A program made the translations under genes and the position numbers. The notes under the pieces are model-generated. The model saw nothing but the letters and a program-made list of their open reading frames with translations, searched no databases and had not been told where the DNA came from. From contig CP136067.1 in the NCBI GenBank assembly GCA_032622095.1, forward strand, positions 59,871,899 through 59,935,898: 64,000 nt of DNA, given 5' to 3'. Source of the DNA: Siphonodentalium dalli (Eukaryota; Mollusca; Scaphopoda; Gadilida; Siphonodentaliidae). Of the stretch, positions 12,241 to 24,900 are shown in pieces. Within the stretch, counting starts at the first letter, position 1. Each line of letters opens with the position of its first letter.

Positions 12241-13499
12241 GAATATATAGGTCAAGGTATCGCACAAAAAGACACACTGGATCTCTCAAACGTGCAAAGA
12301 ATCACCCAGCATTTCAAAAATCTTATCGAATTAAAAAAAAGTTGTCTGTCTACTATTTATTATTATTACAAGTATTTGTTTTTTATCGGTGTGGAATTTC
12401 AATTGAATTTGAAACATTCGCTTTAAGTTTGACTGACAACGTATGCAGTTCCGTAATCCTTGAATCGACTTTGAGATATGCGGTGACTGTTTGTAGATTT
12501 GAGAGAATCTGCATGCATGGGTGTCTGTTTGAACGTCGAGGAAATCATGTGCGTCTTTTTGCACTAAACCACGCGACAATGTACAATTCGGCATTAGTGT
12601 ATGGCTTAGAATGACTCTGATGAAATACTTTATGTTTCCTTGATGCATTCATCTATTTTGATCACTAGACTAGAGCGAGGATGTACTATAAATAATGTTC
12701 AATCAAAGGGTTTATAACTGTGTGCACTGTGCAAATAATATATTCTAGATCTGGTAGATATAACCATGTCATAAATTATAACATCAAAGGAATAAAATGC
12801 AATCCATAGCACTAAATAATTATCTGTTTTTAATCACACTATCATATTCTCCGTATTTGATTGAAATCGGTAACAACACCATTTTATTATATTTTCTTAA
12901 TTATGGCTCCCTACAGTGTCCATCCCCACCCACCACTGAACCTGGCGAAGCCAAGAAGGCAATTCCAAATAACATAGCTATATTCTCCGTATCACGGTAA
13001 TGCTTTCAAATGACTTTGATAGAAATTGGTGACGAAAACATAATTGTCAATTTTGTCCCCCCACCCCGTGCATGCATGTGCATCCCGAGTCACAGATCGC
13101 CCATTTCTGCAAAACTTGAACCAACCACTTCTTGAAAAGTTGTCCTGCAGAACCAATTTTGAACAATATTGAAGCTTCTTTAATTTATATAGCGGTTTGA
13201 CAGAAAATATATAGGCCTGAATAATTTGTTATATGCAATGAATGTTATATCAGAATACTGTGTTCCGTTTTCTCGAATCAAGCTCATGTGTGGTCAGGAT
13301 ATCCCTATAATAACAGGTTGTCATATAGAAGTAGGGAATATGGCCTGGATTCGATGAGTTTTGAGCCCTCATCTATATTTGATTAACCACAAAGAAGTGG
13401 AGCAGCAAAGGAGTGATCAGGGAAACAAAAAATGTCCAAGAAGTGGAACATTTTCGGGTTTTCATTCAATTTTTAGCTATTGCCATGGCTTGGTATCCG
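12241..13499. other. No gene seen
   Basis: Several overlapping 60-116 residue frames occur on both strands with no family resemblance and low-complexity composition. Confidence 0.5.
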
Positions 13500-13501
13500 T
13501 C

Positions 13502-13525
13502 GTGCGTGTGTGCGTGTGTGTGGGG

Positions 13526-13558
<33 letters not shown>

Positions 13559-13559
13559 A
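13502..13559. repeat. (TG)n microsatellite
   Basis: TG dinucleotides with interruptions, directly preceding the tandem array. Confidence 0.97.
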
Positions 13560-14960
13560 TTCGTCAACAATTTCCTTTAAAACGGGCTACAGTTCGTACC
13601 TTTGGTCCGATTATTATGAAATTTGTCATGGATGTTGACATTGACATGTAGATGGGAACGAGTCATTTTGGGGTCATTCGGAAGAAAAACATGGCCGCCA
13701 GCGGCCATCTTGGATTTCAAAATTCAATCCATTAGCACGTGCTACAGGCCGTACTGTTCGTCTTATTGTCATGAAATTTGTCATGGATGTTAATTTTGAC
13801 ATGTAGATGGGAACGAGTCATTTTGGGGTCATTCGGCCAAAAAATATGGCCGCCATCTTAGATTTTACTCTTTGCATGACTAAATCCTTTGACACGGGCT
13901 ACAGGTCGTACCTTTGGTCAGATCATCATAAAATTTGTCATGGATGTTAACAATGACATGTAGATGGGAATGAGTCATTTTTGGGTCATTCGGCTAAAAA
14001 ACATGACCGCCAGCTGCCATCTTGGATTTTACTCTTTGTATGACTAAATTCTTTAGCACGGGCTACAGGTCGTACCTTTAGTCTGATCATCATGAAATTT
14101 GTCATGGCTGTTGAAATTGGAATGTAGATGGGAACGAGTCATTTTGGGGTCATTAGGACAAAAAACATGGCCGCCAGCGGCCATCTTTGATTTCAAAATT
14201 TAATCCATTAGCACGGGTCACAGGTCGTACTCTTCGCCTGATCATCATGAAATTTGTCATGGATGTTAATATTGACATGTAGATGGGAACGAGTAATTTT
14301 GGGGTCATTCGGCCAAAAAACATGGCCGCTGGCAGCCATCTTGGATTATACTCTTTGTATGACTAAATTCTTTAGCACGGGCTACAGGTCGTACCTTTAG
14401 TCTGATCATCATGAAATTTGTCATGGATGTTAACAATGACATGTAGATGAGAACGAGTCATATTGGGGTCATTCGGCCCAAAAACATGGCCGCCAGCAGC
14501 CATCTTGGATTTTCCTCTTTGTATGACTAAATCCTTTAGCACTGGCTACAGGTGGCACCTTTAGTCTGATCATCATAAAATTTGTCATGAATGTTAATAA
14601 TGACATGTAGAGGAGAACGAGTCATTTTGGGGTCATTCGGCCAAAAAACATGGCCGCCAGCGGCCATCTTTGAGTTCAAAATTTAATCCATTAGCACGGG
14701 CCACAGGTCGTACTCTTCGCCTGATCATCATCAATTTTGTCATGGATGATAATATTGACATGTAGATGGGAACGAGTAATTTTGGGCTCATTCGGCCAAA
14801 AAAACATGGCCGCCAGCAGCCATCTTGGATTTTACTCTTTGTATGACTAAATTCTTTAGCACGGGCTACAGGTCGTACCTTTAGTCTGATCATCATAAAA
14901 TTAGATGGGAACGAGTCATTTTTGGGTCACTCGGCCGAAAAACATGGCCGCCAGTGGAAA
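13560..14960. repeat. Tandem array, nine copies of ~155-165 bp
   Basis: The landmark gtagatggga occurs at about 13648, 13803, 13960, 14124, 14279, 14443, 14608 (variant), 14762 and 14902 (truncated copy). Each unit contains acaggtcgtacctt, tgatcatcat, a tcatttggggtcattcgg phrase and a ggccgcc...ggccatctt hairpin. Alternate copies carry ttcaaaattcaatcc versus ttttactctttgtatgac, so a two-unit higher-order repeat of about 320 bp is likely. Confidence 0.93.
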
Positions 14961-15778
14961 TTGGAAGACGATGTCGATGATTTTGATATTTACTGAGACC
15001 CACCTTGAGCAGTGAAAATTATTCATCAGCAAGACTCGCGGTTTCTGGTTTTGCATGGATCGGTTCATTGTAGGATCGTAAAATGATTTGTTGCATGTAT
15101 AACTAGTGGTACCCAGTTATTATAAATCTGAAGATTCCATGACGATATGTCGGCTGGTTTGCAAGAAATCAACTCAACATTTTTCCATTGTATTAACACT
15201 TTAATTAGTTAAAATGCTATTTTAACAGAAATAAGAGTGAAATAACAGTTCGACGCGAACTGTATTTATTTATCACCAAAATACACGCTGACAAACATAT
15301 CTGACATTTTGTCTAAGTTTTCCAGCCTTTTCGTCTTCCAAAAACATTAAACAATCATAATCGAAGGGGGACATGATCAAAATCGAAGTGGAACATAAAC
15401 GGTACAGGAATGATTTTCGGTATAAGCAACAGTGATATAGACCAAAGATCCAGTAACTCAGTAAAGTCACAATATAAATTCAGTTGATATGGTTTAGATT
15501 ATCTGTTTCCATATCATTCAGCCTCTATGTCATATAACATATTGAAGAACAATGAACATATTGGTTCTCGTGATATATCTTATTTCAAACACAGAAAGAA
15601 AAACCAAATGGACATTAGCAAAAAAATCCAAAAAGAACCTACGCCTTAATTTTCCGGACAATAATAGACAGCGTTAAGATACAAATAAGACTATAAAATA
15701 ACAATTGACTCGTGTTATGGTGCATACACTTATGTATCTAATTAAATCTTCTGAGAAGTTACAATAACGAAGACCTAC
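14961..15778. other. Presumed Amt intron or 3' side; no exon found
   Basis: No C-terminal Amt exon with the expected phase and no other gene is recognisable. Confidence 0.45.
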
Positions 15779-15905
15779 CTTTGGTTTCTATTTCTTCGGA
15801 TACCCTCAGCATGCCGAAATATTGCAGTGTTCCGAACATAATACAAGATAACACGGCTGTCCACGCGGCGATGGAAACTAAACCAATTAACTGCCATGCT
15901 AGTTG
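15779..15905 (-). CDS. Amt: Amt exon H (last membrane helix)
   Basis: 127 bp. The acceptor is an unusual A-rich aaaag; the phase (0) and the family sequence QLAWQ fix it. It encodes [20 protein letters not shown], the last transmembrane helix, and [11 protein letters not shown], the start of the cytoplasmic tail. The donor gtaggt follows one base of a glycine codon. The remaining tail exon was not found in 1-15778. Confidence 0.94.
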
Positions 15906-18900
15906 CTTTTGAAAATAGAAAGAATAAAAGAGACGAAATTATTAAAAAAAACTCAAATATGACGATAATTAATGTTAATTTGTATAAACAAACCCACGTG
16001 AAATCGATCGGAACCTGTCATTATTAATCATGTGTAGCAGGCGAAGATTGTCTACGGAGCCTTCTGGTTTGCACTTCCGATATACTACCGAGTACTTATT
16101 GTGATTTTGTTTTACCAAAAAAGACAAATCATTCCACTTTCAACAATTTATGAGAAGTTGTGCTCGCCACCATAGTTGTGGGGGACCCGCGTTAAATATA
16201 AAACATGTCAACTTTTTAGTGAACTGGTACCGAACCGGTTGACTAATCAGAGAGGAAGCATGACTGGTTCGCTCTGGTAGAAATTTATATCACAAACGAA
16301 CAAGAACGCGGATTCTAAACACCCGTATAGTTACTTGATTGGATGAATCGAGAAAGTTCCCAACTTCCCATCATTACGCGTATTAAGGTACATGAGCTTA
16401 TTTTTACGTTTATTTGGTCATCAGGGACCAGGGATCATTGAAGTGAAAATTACATGGCACAAAAGCATAAAGATTCGTAAAAAAAAATTTGGCCCAGTAA
16501 GTGCTAATTAGCACATACGTATCAGCTAATTAGCTGATAATAACAGCTAATTAGCACATAGTAAGTGCTAATTAGCACATACATATCAGCTAATTAGCTG
16601 ATAATAACAGCTAATTAGCTGATACTATCAGCTAATTAGCGCATACGTATCATCTAATTAGCACATGCATATCAGCTAATTATCACATACGTATCAGCTA
16701 ATTAGCTGATAACAACAGCGAATTAACTGATAACAACAGCTAATTAGCTGATAATAACAGCTAATTATCACATAGTAAGGGCTAATTAGCACATGCATAT
16801 AAGCTAATTAGCTGATAATAACAGCTAATTAGCTGATAATAACAGCTAATTAGCACACCTGTATCAGCTAATTAACACATACGTATCAGGTAATTAGCTG
16901 ATAATAAATGTAGCTCTATGTAGCATTATCATAGCTTCGAAGACTAGACTAGTGTCAGTAAAGAACTTAGTTTATGCACAACTTGAAGGCGTATTTTGAA
17001 AGAAATCCACGAGGTTCAAGTTGACCCGGAAGTAGTTCCAGTTTTGAGTCACGTGTCGAAATTTCTGATGAAACAGACGTGGCGATTGGATAACTTGTCA
17101 GGCCTATATAACAGTATTAAATTATCAGCTAATTAGCTGATAGTATCAGCTAATTAGCTGATATGTATATGCTAATTAGCACTTACTATGTGCTAATTAG
17201 CTGTTATTATCAGCTAATTAGCTGATACGTATGTGCTAATTAGCACTTACTGGGTCAATTTTTTTTCTTCAAAATGGCACCAATACGCTTCCATACATTC
17301 CATAACTTAAATTAAAGTTATCATATTGGTTTCAAAATTCAATATTCTTATTTTTAAAATATACATATATACACATGGTTCCGCAAATATTAAAGCAATA
17401 TAACGAATGTGGCTACTTACATAGCCAGAGGCAAGGTCCCACGCAAAGACTATACCCGTATCTCTCGCGAAAAACGCAACGAAGATGACACCCAGGGTTC
17501 CGCCTCCGAAATGAACTGAAACAGATAAAATATTATATGTTTATTTAACAATTGATAGTTTTTTTCAATTGGCTCTGTTACAACTGTACACAAAACATGA
17601 CGAACGTTTGACAACGAGCATTGCAACTCAATTCACAGACACTACATGGTTATAAGTTTGGAACTGATATAAGGAATGCGAATGACATTATCCCTCGCAG
17701 TTCATAAGGACAATGTGTTGGTCCCTGTGCGAGAGATGGCTCAAGTTACCAATATTATTGAAACCACACACCCACATTCTAAATATATAATCACCAGATA
17801 GCTCTATTTAGTGAATACTAACTTATTGTTAGTTTGTCCCATTATGAATGTTGGGAACAGCGTAGACTTGGCCATGGTCGCTTCTGTGTCAACAAGTGCA
17901 GACGTATTTTGACATAGTTTTCTTTACACGCGCATTCATTTTGAAAAAATGACCAATCAAATCAACGGACGGTGCATGTCATTAGTTACTAACTAATAAC
18001 ACATGGAATATGAAATACCCATGTGCAATAAAAGATGCAAGTCATATATAAACCCTTATAATCAGATACTTACCAGCGGTTGCATCCAAAGGATCGTCGA
18101 CTTTAAATTTAACAACCAACCATGAGTATATCCTATAGGTGAAGGCCGCGCATGCGCCAAGGATAGCACTGGACCATGGGTGATAGACGTTACACCCAGC
18201 ACATACAGCCACCTGGAATGGGGATAATTGCAACATGTGTTTTTTTTCGTTCGGAATCAGTCGGGACACCACGCTATTTTTGCCACAACCCGGAACGACA
18301 TACTCAGGCGAAATTAACGATTTGATGTTTATCAAGACCAAAGTTGGCAATTTTCGCGTACAACCAGGGGGGTCGGAAAAAAGTGACATGACATTAGGCT
18401 GAAAAAACTTTTTTCCGGCTCTTGTGTACCCACCACCCCCCTATTTGAAGGAAAAAATATTTGTTCCAATTTCATGCGGGGTACCCACCCCCTTTTTACC
18501 TCCAAATCTGTAATATCACACCATTTAAGCTTGATGGTCAGTATTACAGTTACCCTATTTCCATTTCTGGTTCTTCTAAGTCATTCCAACTTTTGTAACA
18601 ACACGAAACAGGTTCTAAAAAAATACCTGGAAAAACCCAAAATAACACACAGAATACATGTGCTGATCAGTAAATTATTGATTGATTCTTCCCCAAATAT
18701 TGTCTAAGGTATCTCATAATGCTCATTATACATGTAAACAAATATAAAAGCACTAGTGTACCTTCTTTTCATCACAGAAAGTGTAACTTTAGATGTGTCC
18801 CATAGTATCACATGAATTTATGTCAATTATGATTTTTGAAAAAAATATTAGGGCAACACCACCTGGCAATTAACTCTCCAACAACAGAAATATCGTTCCC

Positions 18901-21900
18901 TGCGATGGGTAAATAACCTATTTCATCTTTATTAAGATCTGCAATGTCTGTCATCGTCGTCAATGTAGCCGGAAGTCATCCATGTGTAGTCCAATATGTC
19001 GCATTGTTATCCTTCATCCCATTTTCCTCTCTTCTGATTGACTGAGAGTGCGTCACATGGCGGGCGATAAATCACCATATTACCCTCGAGGGTAACATTG
19101 TCTCAGTTATTGACCGCTCAGCTGTTACCAGCAAACATAGAACTACGAAGAACTCACCACGCAGAGATTCTCTGACAGCTCTCTGATAATTTCGTAAAAC
19201 ACTGTTTTTATAAACCCCACTGTTTCATAACAACCGCGAACTGTGGTGTTTGCTAATTTGCATAATTGTGTGTTTTTTTATTTGCTATTAAAGCACGTTA
19301 TGTATAAATGGTGTTATCACAGACACATATCTGTTATAAGGTGTAATATTCCTATTGGACCTTTTTATATCATTAATAAAGACCGTGGGACAAATAGATA
19401 AACCTTATTATGCAGTTGGTATTTGCTGCAGACAATTGCACATACGATGTACATACGTTACAACTACGTTTATGTGCTTGATCAAATAGCCACTCTTTGC
19501 TGTTTATCAATTGACTATTTCTTTTCTTCAATACATTCCTCAGACTTCAGAGAATACCCGTATGTTGCGTAACAATCTGTGACATATGTCAAATTCTTTT
19601 TGCACCACTACAACGTGTTAGTTTCACATTTTAGCAATCTGGAAATGAACACGTCTGTCGGCGTCTTCACGGCCATTAAAATTTGAAACGAAACCGAACA
19701 TTTCGCTGCATGGCTACTCAACTTCGAAATTGCTTTGCTCCTCTTTCCTCTTTCCGTGAACCGATTTCCACCATGCAACCAGCAAACTGACCGGAGAATA
19801 GCTGCGCGAATGACGGGTCTGTTAATTGATCCAGATTATGAATGTTTTATTTTCTAAATAGCGATGATTCCAACATAAAATTAACTTTTCGAACTGGATT
19901 AAAGAATATATGCGCGCATTTATGACTGCTATTAAGGAGGTTCGTGTGTACTCCTTTGTCAGATAACAAAACAGTTATCACCTTTGTTTTCGTGAGACAC
20001 GGGGTTTGTCGCCGCTCTCGACCTGGAATGTCACCCTCGGGTGACATTCCAGGTCTCGAGCGGGCGACAAATCCCCGTGTCTCACTCAATCGCGGGCGAT
20101 AACTGTATATTATATACTCTGTTCGAATCGAATGTTTAGATATTCTGCTTCACATTTAAATCGCTGGGCTATAACGCGTTGCCGTCGACTCAGCCCCTTA
20201 AGTGAACACATTGGGAGTTAAAAATCTGAAGAAAAAAATTAAACTGTCCCAGAGGTAAATATTGATATAAAACGATGATACTGTGGGGTATAGACATTTT
20301 AATGTTTTCTGCAATATTTTCAAAAGTACTTAATGTTTCTAGTTTCTGAGCTGGGAGTCTACTAGTTCTGGTTAAAACACAGACTTCACAGCTATGCATA
20401 GTGAGTCTGGTGTAATTGGGGGAGGAATCTATTACCATCAGCAAGAGTTAGCTCTGTGTCGCTACAAAAAAGTTCTGCATTGTGTAACAGTATATGACAG
20501 ACAATGTTTAAGCGCTATTTTTAACAATGTGACGAATCTGCCGCCACCGTGGCATTCCAACCATCGCCTGATACGATACATCGCTTTCCTGATGATGTTG
20601 TGATTGGGTGAGACTGACGTAATTATGCTGGTGGTAATAGATACCCCCCCCCCCCAATTATCACAGTCTCGCTACTGCATAGAAGCAGAACTGTGAGTCT
20701 ACCAATTTGTTGACACACGCGGGAGCGCGTTCCGGTGTGGACATTAATGACGTGCTGACATGTCATTCATGAGCGAGCAAGAAAATATCAGATCCCCCCC
20801 CCCCCCCAAGTGACTGGTTGACCAATATCAAGATAGTACGAGTAAATATCCCACGGACACAGTTCACTGCTATATTTTTGCATTATCTGGTAATCTGTGT
20901 AAACCTTGATGTGTGGTCATCGTCACCCGTTAAATATAATCTCGCTGGGATCTAATACGCCCGTAACTGTTCACGCGCTCTGTTATGATTCATCATACAA
21001 TGGCATCGTCTGTTCAGACAATTCACTTCGTAATATCTAGTTTGGTTGTCAGAATTAGTAAGTTATAAAGTGTGATCGTCGTGCCGACATGTACTATACC
21101 CTACCGCTTCATGGACCAAACCAAATCGCCAACTCTATATATACTTCATATGGTGTCTCGATGGGGGAAGGGTCCACTGATTTGGCCCAAACATTTGCCA
21201 CCCCATACATGCATGTACGATTAAAATACAATAAAATATAACACACGCGTGAACCTATTACAAAATAATATGGACGCTATCTCATCACTGATTTCGTTCG
21301 ACTAGAAAGCCTTTATTCGCGAGTGCTTGAAACAAAACATTTGCCAATTTTGGAAATTAAGGAAATTTTATGGAAAAAGTAGTTTGAGTTGTTCCGATAG
21401 TTTGATATTTCAACTATGCAGCTAGTATTTAAAGTGAAATTATTTATTTTAGACCAAAAGTCGAATGTTTCCCACCTTCGGACACATTTTGGACTGAAAC
21501 CAAAAGGGGTGAAAATGACAATTTCGATCTGCTTCAATGGGGTGAAGTTTGAAATTCCAAGGTGGGCACCCCATACGGAGACTCCTGTTCCCTACATGAG
21601 ACATTCATAGTTCAATAATCCAATACAGACTTTAGATTGTTTGCCTCAAGAAAAGCGCATGAACGCCACATCCATGAACATTGTCGATTCATCTTCATGG
21701 TGCCATTTTGATGACCATCATGGGTTTTAAAAGACACACATATTTCATCGCACGGCACAGCGATAATATGCTCCGTCGATGGGACTTGCCCAGTCTCAGT
21801 AAATTAAGACCCACACAATAATAGCGTGTTTGATTACCTTTCATATAGAGTTTATAATTATATATGCAGAACCTCTTTTGCCGGGTGCCCACACGAGATG

Positions 21901-24900
21901 TTACATCTTACGAGAAAAGGCAAGTGAACGAGACTATGATAGACTCAGAATGTCAGTATGAATCTGAGTGTACTTTTATTTAGACTAGGACTTATATGTA
22001 TACGATGCGAATGTTACTCAGTTGGTAGGACTTACCATGCCTGTTAGGGCTCCGTTTAGTGTTGGCAGCAAGCTCCATCTGTTTGTCGTGGAAAATAAGC
22101 CCAATTTGTTCACGATGATGGTAACAATAGCCGACATCGATGCTGATATAATTGTGTTGGTGATAGCGAGGCTGACATGCGCACCGGCGTCTGGCCCGGA
22201 AATTCCACCTTCAGAGCCGCCATTAAACGCCATGAAGCCGAACGTCAATATAAATCCTCCAAGTGCCGCCAACTGCGAATGGAGAAAGCCTATTCTAAAT
22301 AGGTCTATACCTTATTTAGGAATACATTCTTACTTGGTAAGAAGTGATCGACCACTAGATGAATGAATATATGTTTGGGTGTATTTGAATCCGTGTTCTT
22401 GGTTATTCAAGTTCACGAACGGCGGGTTACAAAGACCAAAACACGTAAAAATATCACGTATTGGTGGTCTACCGTTCACTGAACGCACAATAACGTGGAT
22501 TGGAATAGCACTCGCCCTGTAAGTTCCTTTCAAACGTTCAGTGCATATAGGAGGTGACGAAGTGGTTATTTTAGCTATTTTTCGACAAATTCTGTTGTCG
22601 AAATCTGATTCTAATAAAAATATTGTTATTAGATACATATACAACAGGTTTTTTTGTTGTAATTAATCTCAGTTATCTCGCGATGGCCTATTAGATAATG
22701 ATTCCGGGAAACGAATAGTCCAATAGAAGAGGGTGTCTAGATAGTCAATTTAGGCGGTCCAACTTTGAAGTTTAACTACACCCCTTGTTAACGACCACAC
22801 ATTCCACAACTCTGGGAAACTCCAGCTGCATGAAATGAATTGTCCAACAGTCACCCCCGAGAAGGCCAACTTTTGTACACCTTCCAGCGGATAACCATTT
22901 CAATTTGAAATTTTTAATAAGTGTCAGTAGGAGTTGGTAGATATTAAACCTTGTTATAAATAATACATAGGTATGTTACACTAAAATGTTGGTTGGAAAA
23001 GTAAACTACAACGAGGAGATTTCGGACCAAACAAAAGTTGAGATTCAAATTAGTTAATACAATTTTCAACTTTTAACTATTTCGAGCAAGTTGGTGGCAT
23101 GTAACTCAACCGGGATGGGGCACCTCAAAGTTGGAAAAGCGATGGACGATTGACCGGCTCAGGTTTATATTTTTCCTAAACTTGCTGCTGACCGTACCGG
23201 AACAGAATGACCTCTGATGTTCACTGGACTTTTCTCATCTGGCACGAATCTACCAAGCCTCGGTCCCAGGATAAGGGCTCCACAGAAGGCAGCAGATCCA
23301 CCAACGATGTGTACGGCCCCACTTCCGGCGAAATCCTGAAAGAAAAGTATATTAACAAACCATTCGAATTATGGCTGAAGTGACAAGAAATGAGGATTTT
23401 CACACACTTTTATACGGGTATAACAGAACATGGGTTACTGCCTTACGCATTACAATACATCATAAATCATATACGTGAATTTATATCGTTCTATTCTGAT
23501 TGGCTGTAAATTGTCGATATGTTTATACTATTTATAATGGAGGTATACAGATGGACGCCATGCTGTAGATAGATAGATAAATAGATAATTTTTTAATGGC
23601 TAACAGATGAACAATTTGCAGACAATTGAGCATAAGCATATATACAAAAGAGTAACATAGAGTGTGACATTCATATAGTATAAATATAAAAAGTATAGAT
23701 ATATAAATATAGCAAGAATGCAGCTTGACAGTTCTGCAGAGGGACAAGATAGTGAATAAACCTAGCTTAGTAATGACTACTAAATAGATACTCATACCTT
23801 TTTATATATATACAAACATGAATAATCAACCCGTGCTATCCCACCCTCCTCCCTCAACAGGACTGTGACAAGGGACTCGAAGAGAGAGGATTATAGATTA
23901 AGGAAAACGTCCAAAACACCGTCAGGAATAAAATACTATAATTATCTGTGCCCGGGCGGGAAAATATTGTCCAGTATATTGTCAACAAACAGCTGGTAGG
24001 ACCACATACCAGTGCAAATGTAGGGAATTATTACAGAAATACAAGTATTCTATAATTACATTTCATTTTCTCGTATATATTATTGTATTTATGACCGAAA
24101 TAAGTAAATACCGTGTCTTTATGAATTTTATCTTCTATATGCTCAGGCAAATTATATTTTGCTACGACTTATTTTTGTCCGCATTTCTCCCAGAAATATA
24201 TCAACGTGGGAAGTTATACAGGACATTACTTGTTTTTGCAATAGATCATTGTTCGTTTTAATCGGTGCTTAATTTTCATCTTGACTGTACTGCAAAATCT
24301 ATTATTTTCAATGGAAGGAGAATACGCTATATCTTAGTTTGAATGCAGCCGCATTCTGGGTGCGAGACAGGGGAAATGTTTCTGTGATTTCAGCTATCTT
24401 CTATTACTCTATGGACTCCTACTGAGACACACGTGGACGTTCAAATTGGTGATAGATTATAGTATTTTAATCATATATAATGTCATATTAAATTAAATTT
24501 TATTAAAGCCGTATATCAAGGCACTATCAAAATAATGGGTAGCTCGAAAGTTAAATGATCTTTTAATGTGTAGCCAAGGTGACAAAGTTAACACCCCGAC
24601 ATGACCGATATAATTTGCATGTATACCCGACGGCTTGACGTTAAAAATTATATTGGGCGCAAGAAGAAAATTTACAATGCTGAAAACTGATAGGTCTATC
24701 TAATACACCCATATATGTTTCTTAGTTGAACTACATTTTATATCCTCACGTTTCGAAGACAAATAGGGGATTGATGTACTGGATTGATTGGCCGGCTCGG
24801 CTGACCGTCCGGTCATATATCTCAGTCGTGGGTTATCAGATGTGAATGAACTTTGGTATGGATGTTTTCCACCAGAAGTACTTTAAAACAACTGGCCCAA

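Larger units (their letters stand above)
18213..22035. other. Amt intron E-F (3.8 kb)
   Basis: Contains a 16 bp palindrome at 19080-19095 (ttaccctcgagggtaa), the hairpin at 19969-20107, the inverted-repeat element at 20392-20682 and a C-run at 20794-20807. 21.0-22.0 kb holds nothing recognised. Confidence 0.6.

Noticed and set aside
15273-15470. Minus-strand frame just downstream of exon H, considered as the Amt tail exon
   Set aside because: No HGE-type motif, and no acceptor with the required phase was found.
22330-22644. 104-residue frame on the minus strand in an Amt intron
   Set aside because: No family resemblance, no splice context, no supporting repeat copies; long frames occur by chance.
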